The notes: generated by a model not told the origin, from the letters alone. A stretch of 64,000 nucleotides of DNA from Labia minor (GCA_963082975.1 OY720348.1:69899719-69963718), one strand, 5' to 3'. Positions 23,306-34,612 are shown, counted from the stretch's first letter. Translations and numbers: made by a program.

Positions 23306-24422
23306 AGTTTTGAGGATTTCAACATTAATTTTAATTTATATGCTCTAAACTTTTATAAATTTAAAATTATTTAATTTCAAAATCAATTTTCAACTTGTGA
23401 TTGGACTATCGTTATTTATTACTCATTAATTTTAAAATGAGAGTATATATCCGTATATATATATTATTTAATTCAACAATTATACTTGGGTCTTTTTGCC
23501 CAAAACAAACAAATCTTTCTGAATTCACATTACTAATCTCATTCAAAACTTCCTTATCTCCAACAAAATAGATTTCACACACCCTCATTTTATGAATAAT
23601 CATCTCATTCTTCTCTCAAAATATATCGTAATAATAAATCCGCGATAAGCATCTCCTTTCTTTTCCTATCCATAATCCCTAAATTCTACATTTGCAACTC
23701 GAACAGCAATTTGCTTAAATAATAAAAAAAAAATCATAAAAATCTCAGAAATTACTTTGTTTTTTTAGTTTTGACAAATACAAATTAGCAACCTATTTGT
23801 CTTCATGTAATTTAAATTCTTATTTAGTAATTTTTAATTTGATTTTCTTATATAATCATTTTTAAATTTTTCTTTCTCTCAATCATTAAAATTATATTTA
23901 ATATAATTCTCTTTAACAACTTCTTTTCTGATATATTTTTTTTCCAAATACCCATAAGTTACCTACGATTAACACAACTCCAAACAATCCTTCAATATAT
24001 TGTCTTCGATTCCAATTGACGTACGAATCAATCTTTCTAATGGGATCCAAAATGTTGTTAACATCATTGATTTTTCTTCTAATCTTACTTTCTAAAATTC
24101 ATTCTTTACGCATCATCAACGCATCCAATTCTCATCTTTATTTTTTAAAATCTTAATATTACTTTTGATAAATTTTCTTTGTTAAATATCTTTTTCTAAA
24201 ATAAATTATGCTTTCAATAATATTCCTTAGAATTGGTAGTGTTCTTAATTTTACATGAACTATTTCAGCTTCTTTAATCAAATATATATGATAGTCAACC
24301 ATTAATAAACAATATTCCTAAAAAATATCAGCAAAATATCATAAAATTTATTTTAGTTTTGTAAATTTATATATATATATTATGTTGGTTTAGGTTTCTG
24401 TGAATGTTATTGTTATTGTTAC
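23306..24422. other. AT-rich spacer
   Basis: No gene is recognised; no long repeat shared with the window. Confidence 0.5.
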
Positions 24423-24874
24423 TATCAGATTTATCAGAGATATAATCACGTATTTTTGTGAGATTGTTTTCTCGACGTTTCGGCACCCATTTTGGCACCA
24501 TTTTTAAGAGATTATTTAGGTGGGAATATTTTTGGGATTCTGGGTCTTAGTCTGTGTGACCAAGGGTTAATATTGGGATTTTGAATTGATAGGTTGGGTG
24601 GTTTTGTACTGGTCCAGTTGGCCTCGGGCTGTTGTCCAGTACGGACGTGTGCCAGTCTCACAATTCCCCAGGATACTTTGGAGATCCACAACAACGCAGT
24701 GAGTACAAAACCACCCAACCTACCAACCCAAAATCCCGATATCACACAGACTAAGACCCAGAATCCCAAAAATATTCCCACCTAAATAAAAATGGCGCCA
24801 AAATGGATGTCGAAACGTCGAGAAAACAATCTCACAAAAATACGTGATTATATCCCTGATAAATCTGATAATAA
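24423..24874. mobile_element. Foldback element with hammerhead-like motifs, possible Penelope-like remnant
   Basis: Two inverted arms of about 190 bases meet around a loop near 24620-24700 (left ATCAGATTTATCAGAGATAT, right ATATCCCTGATAAATCTGAT). Each arm holds the motif GGYGCC, an A-rich loop, and a segment ending GAAACGTCGAG (minus strand 24472-24510; plus strand 24793-24823). This looks like the stem-II/GAAAC part of hammerhead ribozymes found in terminal repeats of Penelope-like elements. The CUGANGA half is mutated. No reverse transcriptase remains. Frames across the element are mirror images of each other and not genes. Confidence 0.6.
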
Positions 24875-24892
24875 TATATATATATATATGAC

Positions 24893-25146
24893 GCCTCGTA
24901 GGGTATGGGTTAACTGTGTTAACTCACATTCTCGTGGTCCTGGGTTTACGTCCGGGTGTATGGAACGGAGTCATCCCAGCCTTCGGGATCATTCTTGGGA
25001 AGTTACCTGATAAAAAGTAGCCCCTCCGATCAAGAAAATCAAAGTAAAAATTGATAGGACCCGTTCTACTTATCAAAGGACACTTAATTAAATAACCAAA
25101 TTGATAGGCGCTGTCCATGCGTAGGATGTAAAAAGGTCAGAGGTTT
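24893..25146 (+). mobile_element. SINE-1 copy
   Basis: Plus-strand head with a degraded B box (GGGTTTACGTCC), the ATAAAAAGTAGCCCCTCCGA block, ATTGATAGGACCCGTTCTAC and the 3' end GTAGGATGTAAAAAGGTCAG. Confidence 0.88.
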
Positions 25147-26285
25147 TATATATAAATATCTGCATTCTCTGATAATATATTTAATTTTAGCTGTAATAAA
25201 TATAGGGAAAATAAACAAAAATGTATTATTATGTTGATAACTTCATGGTTATTTTTATAATTTTTTTTTTTTTTTGGTTTATCTCGGGAAAGTTAAATGA
25301 ATATCAAAGAGAATCCTTTTTAAAAATCAAATAATTAATATTTATGTAAATGTTAATAATAATAATAATAATAATTTGGGATATGTGAAAGTATACTGAT
25401 ATTAAAAAATGTTGAGGATTTATAAATGTTAAATAAAATAATATGTTATAATAATATTCAAATAAATATGTATAATATTTCTCAAAACCATCTTGAATTA
25501 TTGTAATGTTTTGATTAGGACATAGAACAGCTGCTATTAATTAATTAATTAATTTAATTAAGAAAAATCCAATTAAAATGATTTTATTTTATCTTCTTCT
25601 TGAATATCTCCAAACCTGATCGTATATAGTATATACTCTAATGCAAATTATTTTTCTTTTTACACCTCATGCATGAAAATACAACAGCTGGACAATTCTT
25701 TCTTCTTTTTTTTTTTGATGTTTTTTTTCCACAAATAGTAGGTACATTCCTTATTATTGAATTTATTCGCTTTTCCTTTGCTAAAATTTATTCTTTCTTC
25801 AGTCTCTTGTATTGAATTTAATTTAATTTCTGTCGATTCAAACCCTCTATCTATCTCTCCATCTATCTCTCTCTCTCTCTTTCTCCATATATATATATAT
25901 ATATATATATATATCAATTGTTCGTTTTAAATCTAACTTCGATTCTAGCACAATTCTATCTTTCTAGAATCCATACTGATATGTTCTAACTAGTATTTAT
26001 ATTTAGCAAATGTTTCTTTTTCTTTTTTTTTTGATAGCCGATCCAAAAATAATTCTTTCAAAACAATCTTTTCTTTAGAATAAACTAATTACTTAGTATT
26101 TAAAATATTTGCAATTGTCTTGCCTTTGTGAAAATTTAAATTTAAATATATTTAAAGGTATATTTGGTCTCCATTATTGATAATAAATTTGCTTTTTTCT
26201 TTATTTTTGAATCGGAAGTAATATCAAAATTACACACATATATATATATATATATATAGATCTATATATAAGTTATTATCTGGGT
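25147..26285. other. AT-rich spacer
   Basis: No gene is seen. A repeat at 25275-25355 is the inverse of 720-805. A (TA)n run lies at 25888-25913 and another at 26239-26258. Confidence 0.5.
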
Positions 26286-26289
26286 TATT

Positions 26290-26515
26290 TTCACGTTTTT
26301 TGTAAAATTTGAGTTTTGACGTTTCGGCGCCCATTTTGGCGCCATTTTCAACATTTTTTTTAAAAAAGGGATTATGGGTCTTAATTTATATGATTAATTA
26401 TCAATGTTGGAATTTTGGATTGAATGGGTGGGTAAAAATGTATCCTATAAAAGCTTTCTCGGAGAAACGTCGAAACTTAAATCTCATAAAAAATGTTAAA
26501 ATATTGAAAATAATT
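26290..26515. mobile_element. Deleted foldback element with the best-kept hammerhead-like motif
   Basis: On the minus strand (26354-26317) the order is TTGAAAAT, GGCGCC, AAAATG, GGCGCC, GAAACGTC: a perfect 6-bp self-complementary stem followed by GAAAC. At 26463-26500 the inverted partner GAAACGTCGAAACTTAAATC survives. It is related to 24423-24874 with the middle lost. Confidence 0.6.
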
Positions 26516-27085
26516 CTCATAATAATAAAAAATTTCACTTACAGAATATATATATATATTCAAATATTACATATTATTGGATTACATTAAAATAATAACA
26601 AATAAGTGTTTTGTTAATAAATCTCTATATTTTTAATAGATATCAATTTCCTTGAGCTTTGTATTTAATTCATATAATATTTTAATAATTCTATTACTGT
26701 CAGAAATTATTTTAGATAAATATGGGAGTCCATCAGCCCCCAAGTCAAGGATATATGTGCGTAGTAAACTTTACACTGATTGGTATAAAGCTTACAAGTA
26801 TGCTTATACACTGATTAGTAAAGGGCAGGAGGTTGTTGAGATAAATGCCACCATAGAAGGTTTATGAAACACAATAGATGATACTACCATGATAATAAAT
26901 AAGTATATAGTAGCATACTATAGTATAATATAATAAGTATATAATACATTTCTATTTCTATTTTAAAATTGAACTTTGATTTTTCATCTAGAAGGTTAGA
27001 TCTTGTTGAATGGAAGAGGTAGTGACAATAAATTTTGGAAAGATGTTAGTAAAAGGCAGGTGATAAGGAGTTCAGCCCTCCCAGG
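26516..27085 (+). other. Low-repeat sequence with a short open frame, not recognised
   Basis: The frame at 26652-26867 encodes 71 residues; the second half (RIYVRSKLYTDWYKAYKYAY, then TLISKGQEVVEINATIEGL) looks more protein-like than the AT-rich first half. No domain is recognised. It could be an exon of an unseen gene or chance. Confidence 0.25.
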
Positions 27086-27260
27086 AGGTGGTTCTTTGGC
27101 TGGAGTTCCATCGGCATCTGTTGCGGCCCGGAGCTGACCGCTACGCAACGATCGATCGTCCCAGCGCCCGCGCCTTATTCCGGCTACGCAAATTGCGCCG
27201 CTATAATTAGCATAATCACCTTGTGACAGGCCTCAATTGGTCACGGGATTACAGAAATAA
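27086..27260. promoter_or_regulatory. GC-rich block, candidate conserved non-coding element
   Basis: A compact block with balanced composition inside AT-rich DNA. It contains CGATCGATCG, GCGCCCGCGCC, ATTGCGCCGCTATAATTAGC (a homeodomain-type TAATTA) and CAATTGGTCACGGGATTA. It matches no repeat here and has no good open frame. The function is inferred only from composition. Confidence 0.3.
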
Positions 27261-28785
27261 TGACACAGCCATTTCATAAAAAGATCCGATTTGTTAACGG
27301 AACACAATTTTTACAGAATACCAAATGGGAAAAGATCATTTCAAATTAAAAAAAAGTCACGTAACTAAGAAAACCCATTGAAGTGGAGAATTTACAATGG
27401 ACAAACTTTAAAGGCGAACGCTGATACAGAACGAGGGTGAATTAAATAATAAAAAGCATATGAAAATAGAACGAGTCCGGAATAGAGACATATATTCTAA
27501 ATGTGGTGAGTGGGTGTTATTTATTGACCAGAGGATGGGAAAGAGAGAGAAATCCCGACATCCACGATGAGGCAGAGTGAGCATTAAGTTCTCATTCGTC
27601 AAATGGCAGCTCTGAATGGCTTTTATAAACCGAGTTGAAAACTTGGTTATGGACTTAGGGATGATCATTAGTGGTGCAAGTCAGAACAGGAACGTCCAGT
27701 TGAATTGAAGGACGTTACTCGAAACTAGCAGGAAATTGAGAACCTTGAAACTCAATGAATACGACATTTTATAGTTGCATTTGATTTCAGATTTGAAGCA
27801 TGGAACTGAAGGGGATCTCAGATGGACAAAGGAACCGGGAAACTTTATGAGAATGGAAGGGAATGGAATGAGATGGAAATTTCTATTGAAAACTATTCCG
27901 CTTGATTATTTGTTGACTATTAACTATATAAAATTTGCATTGAGAATAAATTAACTTATCTGATATATTCTTATGAATAAATGAAAACAAACATATCTTT
28001 CAGAAATAAACTATAAGATTATTCTAAATTTTCAATGAAAAAATTCTTAAGATAAATCGTTTTTCTTCCAATCTAAAAATATGGACATGCATACAGTTTA
28101 AAGTGAATATAATATTTTTGAAACCAGAAAAACATATTGATATCTAAAATAAAGAATAGTGGGACTCACCCACATAAAAAAGTTATTTTACTTAGGATCT
28201 TATTAAATCCAATCTTCAATTCATGAATTCAATCACAAGTCTAACCAAATTGTAATTTGTTCGCGGTGAACAAAGTATTTCAAAGATAAATAGGATCACA
28301 GAGCAAATAGCTGGATACTTCCACAATTTGGAACAAATTAAAAGGCAATTTGTTGTGTTCAGAAGGAGGATTTTCGGCAATAATAATATACCAATACCAA
28401 AGGTATTTAGATTTAATAGAGTAGTAACATTTTGATATTAGTACCTACTTAAAATAATAAAGGGAAATTTAAAACTTCACATTCGAGAATTATTTTCACT
28501 GTGCAAACAACAAAATGGATTCAAAACAGTGAAAGTGAAAATGTCTTAATCTAAGTTTGGCTGTGACAAGTTCTACCTCCTTTTTATGAGAAGAAATATT
28601 ACTCGCGACGACGAGTTGTGTTTTCACTGTCTCTTGGGCTTGGTTCCCATGTCATTTTTTTTTTTGTCTTCCTCGCAACATATGACACTTACCGCTAAAT
28701 TGAACATTAATCTCTTACTCTAAAATTGAAAAATTAAATTGATACACTCGAATCAAACGCTTTGGTAGAAATAGCTTGTTTTGTT
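27261..28785. other. Low-repeat intergenic sequence
   Basis: No repeat copies are recognised. AGCGGTAAGTGTC on the minus strand near 28690 would make a good splice donor, but no linked coding frame was found. Confidence 0.4.
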
Positions 28786-29288
28786 ATTGATTTATATAAA
28801 CTTGCAGTAAAATAATTGTTGTACGTTCAAAAATTTAATGTAAATTATTAAAAAAAAACCCTCTGATCTAGAATAAAAAAAACCTACATCCTACTCAAGG
28901 AGAGCGCATATTAAGTCGGTTATATTAATGAGATATCTTACGATCAGTAGAACGTGTCCTATCAACCTTTATCTTGATTTTCTTGTTCCGAGGCGCTACT
29001 TTTTATCAAGTAGCTTCCTAATTTTTATCCATTGATTTATATAAACTTGCAGTAAAATAATTGTTGTACGTTCAAAAATTTAATGTAAATTATTATATAT
29101 ATAAAACAAAAAAAAACCCCTGTGATCTAGAATAAAAAAACCTACATCCTATTCAAGGAGAGCGCATTTTAAGTCGGTTATATTAATGAGATATCTTATG
29201 ATCAGTAGAACGTGTCCTATCAACCTTTATCTTGATTTTCTTGTTCGGAGGCGCTACTTTTTATCAAGTAGCTTCCTAATTTTTATCC
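28786..29288. repeat. Tandem duplication of about 250 bp spanning a SINE-1 end
   Basis: 28786-29030 and 29031-29288 are near-identical, each from ATTGATTTATATAAACTTGC to TTTTTATCC. Each holds the 3' part of a minus-strand SINE-1 (CTACATCCTA, CAAGGAGAGCGC, GATCAGTAGAACG, CTTGATTTTCTTG). The second runs into the remaining SINE body. Confidence 0.9.
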
Positions 29289-29352
29289 AGGAGGCTTGGT
29301 TGACTTCGTCCAATAGAGTCCAGCTAGAGAAATCCACTTACCACGAGAATAT
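29110..29352 (-). mobile_element. SINE-1 copy, partly duplicated
   Basis: The body continues past the duplication into GGAGGCTTGGTTGACTTCG and CCAGCTAGAGAAATCC and ends near CCACGAGAATATGAG. The B box of the tRNA head is deleted. Confidence 0.82.
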
Positions 29353-30174
29353 GAGTTAAAATATATATAATTATATTTAAAAAATAAATATAGAATTGGT
29401 TATTAAACTTTGCAAGTTAGTTGAAATTAGCTAAAATTCTAACCTCATTAATTGTTTAGATAAATGGGTAGACGAAGGAAATAACGAGCTGACAATATAT
29501 AAGTAGATATCAAGAAATTGTAAGGGGATAAAAATTGGATGGAGGTAGCTCACAATATTAGGGATTAGGTGGAGGAATCTGAGTACTGTGCCAAGAACTA
29601 TTGGGTAACCCCACTAAAATAGAGGTTTCTATTAGTAGTTATCCATACAAAGAAAGTTGAATAGAATGTTCAATAGATACGCAAAAAATAAAATAGGAGA
29701 AATTTCTACTAATAAATTCTTTATTCATAAAATCAATAAAATTATATATCAATAATCAGTTTTGAGTTGAATCCCCCAATCTAAGCATTTCTGATCCTTG
29801 CATAAATAATTTATATGATCCATTTTCATATTATCGAATAAATGCCATGCATAAACAATTAATTATAATATTAGTCAATTGAAATGCTAATCTAATATAC
29901 TAAGTTGATGTTATTAATAAATTAGATTAAAGAGATCGAGTAGATGGGGATGAGGAGGGAAAATTTTTTCATTATTCATCTATCAAAAAAATATTTATTG
30001 TAAAAATGAATGTTCAATATACAAAAAATATGTTTTAAGTTTAAATATTGGTACTTTTGTTTTAACATATTAGATTATAATAATTTTGGTAAGCCTTTAA
30101 TTTTGAACTTTATTTATTTATTTATTATATTTTTTCGATCATTCTTCACTTATGTAAATAGAATAAAATATTAT
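29353..30174. other. AT-rich spacer
   Basis: No gene is recognised. Confidence 0.5.
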
Positions 30175-30182
30175 AAACAAGT

Positions 30183-30435
30183 CAGTGATGTATTGGCAAA
30201 ATAAAAAGTAAGGGAACGCATAGTGGGGGCAAAAAAGTCCTATTTTCAGCAAACGATTTTTTTCCATATAAGTTTTTATTTTTTCTTATTCCTACTATCC
30301 AAAATATTAACCAACACAAAAAAGAAATTCTAACGTAGATTTAAGTGGGAGTGGTCGGGACATGAAAAAGTACTGGAACGCGGTAAAAGGTAAGGGAACG
30401 ATGTTCCCCCGCGTTCTCCACCCAATACACTACCG
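30183..30435 (+). mobile_element. hAT-type MITE, family 1
   Basis: The left end is CAGTGATGTATTGGCAAA, the right end a degraded inverse. The 8-base target duplication is AAACAAGT (30175-30182) and AAAGAAGT (30436-30443). A second copy, inverted, lies at 56031-56295. Confidence 0.85.
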
Positions 30436-30959
30436 AAAGAAGTGTAATAATTTTGTTGGCTGAATTTTTTTTTTTAAAATTGTAATTTATATATATTTAA
30501 ATGATTTAAAATTAAAATGAAATCAATTGCAATACTTTCAGAGAGGAATTACAAGTTATTCGAATTTTCACACCCCCGGTAGCCTAACTCAAGCAACACT
30601 TATTCAATCATTCCTTCAATATTTCAATAACCTATATATCTTATCTTATTATACTAGCAAAAATTGTATATATATATATATATATATATATTTGTATTTT
30701 TGAAATATTAATTAATTTTTGAAATTCACACTATAGATAAAGAAAAATATTTATAAAGAAAAATCGATCTGTATTGGTTTCAGCCTCGGGAAAAATCAAC
30801 TTTGTTAGTTTTTTCTTAATTTAAAATAGGAATTTAATAATAAAATAAATGAAGAAATAAATAAAATACAAAAGATATATATTATAAATAAAATAAAATT
30901 AAAAATATTTATTTTAATAATATTTTGTAATCAAATTACGAAATATATATTATGTTATA
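30436..30959. other. AT-rich spacer with (TA)n
   Basis: ATCTTATCTTATTATACTAGC near 30637-30658 and the (TA)n at 30669-30691 repeat the arrangement near 53375-53410. Confidence 0.5.
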
Positions 30960-31170
30960 TCCACAGGCCATACTTTTCTGTCTTTCGGTGCATTAATACG
31001 TTCGTTTAAAGGCTGTATGTTTTTTTTTTAATTTATGTTCTTTTAAATGATTTGAAATTCTTTCCTATATTTTGTCGTTTATTTATTTTAAATAATAATT
31101 TTAATCTTCGATATTCATAGTTCATAAGGAATAATTTTTTTAGTACCTGGCTCGGTGAACCAGGTACTAT
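30960..31170 (+). repeat. RC repeat copy ending in a hairpin
   Basis: It starts CCACAGGCCATACTTTTCTG and ends with GTACCTGG, nine loop bases, CCAGGTAC (31143-31167), followed by TA repeats. Confidence 0.7.
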
Positions 31171-31239
31171 ATATATATATATATCACTGGTGGATTCTAT
31201 TCTTTAAAAGCTGTTCAATGTATTATCCAAATATGCACC

Positions 31240-31578
31240 CTTACCCTTGTTTGCTAATAACTACAGTCCCTATTGCTATATTTTCCGCTTCCACACCACT
31301 CCATTCCCCCACCCCTCCAATCCCCCGTCCGCCTGCCCGCCCGCCCGCCATGACGTCACTGAACTGCTAAGAGGGCGCACCGGGCATCCAATCACTTCAC
31401 CTTCGTCATTTGTTTACGTTTGTTTTTTATTCTCTATTAACAATTCATTTGCCTTTTTCAACGCACAGGTACAATTGGAATGCTTGTATGAGATATTATA
31501 TAGCTATAAAGCTAGATAGCTACGTATCTAGCTAGATAGATTCGTATTCGTCGAAAAGAACTCAACAAGAAGTGTCAG
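31240..31578 (+). promoter_or_regulatory. Candidate promoter and non-coding leader exon of an unknown gene
   Basis: A GC-rich patch with CCGCCCGCCCGCC (31336-31349), a perfect CRE palindrome TGACGTCA (31351-31358) and CATCCAATCACTTC (CCAAT-type). It is followed by leader-like sequence and a consensus splice donor, GTGTCAG/GTGAGCTAA, at 31578/31579. ATGs in the leader open only short frames, so it would be 5' UTR. There is no direct evidence of transcription. The downstream candidate exon is 33172-33312. Confidence 0.45.
31351..31358. promoter_or_regulatory. CRE-like palindrome
   Basis: TGACGTCA matches the CREB/ATF consensus exactly and sits in the GC-rich patch upstream of a good splice donor. 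Confidence 0.5.
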
Positions 31579-32039
31579 GTGAGCTAATACCATTTCACAC
31601 TCTCCTTACTAAATTTTATTATATATTTTTCTTTTCTTCTATACCTACTAATATTTCACCACCTTCTTCCATTTTTCTATCCATTTATCAATAACACAGG
31701 CCAACGATGAAAAAACTTTTTTAATGAATATACCTTATTATTATGTTTTTTAGGTTGCTGAATCCAAATATGATGCTTAAAAAACTGAATGATCTACCAT
31801 TTCTTCACATTTTATAGTTAAATGCATTTTTTTCGAGATTTTTGCGTTTAGCGATATTTAAAGAATTTAAACAGATTTATAGTATTATAATATTTATAAG
31901 TAAATTGGAAAAGTAGGTCTAATGGATGTAGATGATGTTGGTAGCACTGCCAAAAAACATTTGCTGGTCAAACAGCTGGTGTTTTCTTTACTGTCAACCA
32001 AACCTCACTTTAACGTTTCTAGTACATGTGATCAGTAAA

Positions 32040-32701
32040 ATGTCTAATCGCGGTTGTAAAAACTCTGCTGACAGTTTTTGTTATATTTGTGGTGAGTTTG
32101 TGATTAAAAAACAACAAAGAAACATTACAGACTTTGTGAAAAAGGTTTATCTATCATATTTTGGAACTAAACTTGGGGTGATCAGGAGAAATCTTGGGCA
32201 CCACATAAGGTATGTTATGTTTGTGTTGAAGATCTAAGAAAATGGTCAAAAAAGGAGAGAAAAACCTTTAAATTTGCTGTTCCTATGATATGGAGGGAGC
32301 CGAAAAATCATTCTGATGACTGCTATTTTTGCAGTGTTGATATTACTGGTCATAACTCAAAAAACAAGAAGGTAATAAGCTATCCTAATCTTCCGTCTGC
32401 CATCCGACCAGTAGGACACAGTGTAGATTTACCGGTCCCTGAACCACCAGATGATTTAAATTCTATTGAAGTATTTTCTGATGTGCAATCCGAGTCAAAT
32501 GAACAAGATGATGAAGAATTCCATTGTACTACTGAAAATGTAGAGCCTAAAGTGTTTACACAAATCGAGCTTAATGACTTGGTTAGGGATCTGAGCTTGA
32601 CTAAAGAAAAGGCTGAATTGCTTGGCTCTAGACTGAAAGAAAAGAACTTGTTAGCCATTGGAACCAGCATTCATGTGTATAGAAAGAGAGAGCAGCAATG
32701 A
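32040..32701 (+). pseudogene. Broken, truncated copy of a repeated arthropod gene family
   Basis: ATG at 32040 opens MSNRGCKNSADSFCYICGEF, then KQQRNITDFVKKVYLSYFGT. At 32178 two extra bases shift the frame; from 32180 the next frame continues DQEKSWAPHKVCYVCVEDLR, KWSKKERK, IWREPKNHSDDCYFCSVDIT and YPNLPSAIRPVGHSVDLPVP. An acidic linker and LNDLVRDLSLTKEKAELLGS follow. These match the N-terminal half of a dispersed family that I recall as common in arthropod genomes, with a paired CxxC/CxxxC N-terminus. That family is usually several hundred residues longer; this copy ends at a stop after about 220. The frameshift and missing C-terminus make it a pseudogene. It sits between the candidate leader exon and candidate exon 2 of another gene, as an intronic passenger would. 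Confidence 0.8.
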
Positions 32702-33171
32702 AGTTCAGCAAGCATCTTTGTATACTCACTAATATTTCACCAGTTTGATTTCTTTTTCTATTCATTTATCAAAATATTATCATAATTTAACAAAAATTAC
32801 TATACACACTAAACAATGATCCATTTTTTTTTATTAATTCAATTTGAATTAAGAAATATCAATGATTTCATTGGATTATCTAATTTTTTATATATTTTTG
32901 AATTTATTATTCTATTTTCATATTTAATCTGGTTTATGGAGCAACCATTCGTTACGCTTGAAAAAGAAATGCATACTTTTTCTTGTACATCAATAGAAAA
33001 GGCAACATTTATTTTGGAAAGCGTATAAAATCATTGATTTTTAAAATAATCGGTGACTTTTCTTCTAAATTGTTTATGGAATTCAAATATTTTTTTTTTT
33101 ATTATTATTCTAATTTCACTCTTGAACCAAGAAAAAATAGAATCTGATTTTAATTTTAATTTTCTTTGCAG

Positions 33172-33312
33172 AATGTAACGAGTTCATCTGGAAGTGCATC
33201 ATGGAAAGGCGAAACGGGCACCGCTACCATTCATTCGAGACATCAAACAAACCGACATCCGCTAGAAATTCCTTTCTTCCTCGATTATTTATTCTTTTCT
33301 ACATTCATATTG
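33172..33312 (+). CDS. Candidate coding exon of an unknown gene
   Basis: TTTTCTTTGCAG (acceptor, 33171) precedes and ATTG/GTAATA (donor, 33313) follows a 141-base block of more balanced composition. ATG at 33201 in the context GCATCATGGA opens MERRNGHRYHSFETSNKPTS and stays open to the donor (37 codons plus one base). The frame is also open upstream through ECNEFIWKC, so the ATG need not be the start. It could join the leader exon ending at 31578. No domain is recognised, and no further exon was identified with confidence. Confidence 0.35.
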
Positions 33313-33429
33313 GTAATAATTTCTCTATATATAATAATTAAATAAATTAGTTAAATATATTTTCTTAAGAACAGCATTGAAGTCATAATTTCAATAATTC
33401 TTTTTAGGTAGATATTTATTTGAAGATTG

Positions 33430-33926
33430 GTAATTGTTCAGTCTAACCGATGTATCATGGATTTGGATAAAAATTTGTCAGTGGATTTGTTTTTTGATTC
33501 CAAACAAACTTTCCTTAAGAAGTATGTGGCGGTCGCTTCTAGTTTACGAGATAAAAATTATTAAAGTTTGATAGATATACTAGTTATGAATGAGCAGCCA
33601 TATAATGTTTTATTGACTAATTCACTAATTATTCACTTATTCACTAAGAAAAAATATTTAATTAATTAATTTTTTAAATCTCTTATATCCATACCGAACT
33701 TATAAATAATTGAAAATTAATGGAGCCCTCTGTTGGTCAAATAATAAAACATGGTAGCTAAATAGAATATCAATGGATTTATATGCAAACTAATTTAAAT
33801 TTGATCTCGTAAACTAGAAGCGACCGCCACATACTTCTTAAGGAAAGTTTGTTTGGAATCAAAAACGGAATCCACTGGCAAATTTTTATCCAAATCCATG
33901 ATACATCGGTTAGACTGAACAATTAC
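33430..33926. mobile_element. Long-TIR element, Mutator-like MITE
   Basis: Inverted arms of about 125 bases, near-identical (GTAATTGTTCAGTCTAACCG at 33430 and its inverse ending at 33926), surround about 240 bases without coding capacity. The 10-base direct repeat TTGAAGATTG flanks it exactly (33420-33429 and 33927-33936). Long TIRs with 9-11 base duplications are typical of Mutator-like elements. A relative lies at 14780-14925. Confidence 0.85.
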
Positions 33927-34028
33927 TTGAAGATTGACTGTGAGATGAAAAATACATTAAGGAGGAGGTAAAAATTAAATTTCATTTTGAAATTCGTGCT
34001 GGTCGATTGTTTAGACATCACTTATGGG

Positions 34029-34286
34029 CAGTGACGTACCGTGAGGTTTTTGCGCCCCCTTTCTTATATATATATATATTTAATTTAATTTTTTTTAAAG
34101 AATATTAACAGGTTTAACAGATTTTAATAAGCGTCTAAATAATATTTATTGACTTACACAGAATACAGTTTAACTTTAAATATTAATTCTTCTTTTGTTC
34201 CAAATTGGCTTCCCTAATTTTGCGCCCCCTAAATTTGGCGCCCGGGGACATATGTTCCCCCTGCCCCCCCACTAGTTACGCCACTG
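34029..34286 (+). mobile_element. hAT-type MITE, family 2
   Basis: CAGTGACGTACC at the left and TTACGCCACTG at the right, with the exact 8-base duplication CTTATGGG at 34021-34028 and 34287-34294. The interior has TTTGCGCCCCCT and TTTGGCGCCCGGGG. Confidence 0.93.
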
Positions 34287-34459
34287 CTTATGGGTGATGA
34301 TGAACGAACACTTGAGACATTCAATCTCTATCATTTGTTTTTGTTTGTTTTTTTTTAAGTATTAATAATTAATTTATATTTTGTGTTTTCACTGTCTTCA
34401 GAGTGTCTTCATGTGAATTCTCAATACACGGATACCTCCAAAGTGAGCCTCCTATTCAT

Positions 34460-34612
34460 CCATAAAAAAAACCTCTCACTTTTCTACTTCCTACGAAAGA
34501 ACATCGCCTATCGAGTGGTTTGCTTTTTAAATGGGGTAAAAGTGTTGTATAATAAGTATATCAAGATCCTCTGAACCTCTATCTTGATTTTCTTGATCGG
34601 AAACTCTACTTT
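34460..34612 (-). mobile_element. SINE-1 3' fragment
   Basis: Matches the CCTACG, AACATCGCCTATC and CTTGATTTTCTTGATCGGA blocks in minus orientation; the head is missing. Confidence 0.65.

Noticed and set aside
22926..23348. 140-codon frame
   Set aside because: Mostly a SINE-1 subfamily copy; no protein domain.
24512..24785. Two overlapping open frames on opposite strands with similar peptides (KPPNL, NPKNI)
   Set aside because: They are the two arms of an inverted repeat read in both directions, not genes.
31155..31519. Two overlapping frames rich in Pro and Ala
   Set aside because: Translations of the GC-rich promoter patch in different frames; no start context or domain.
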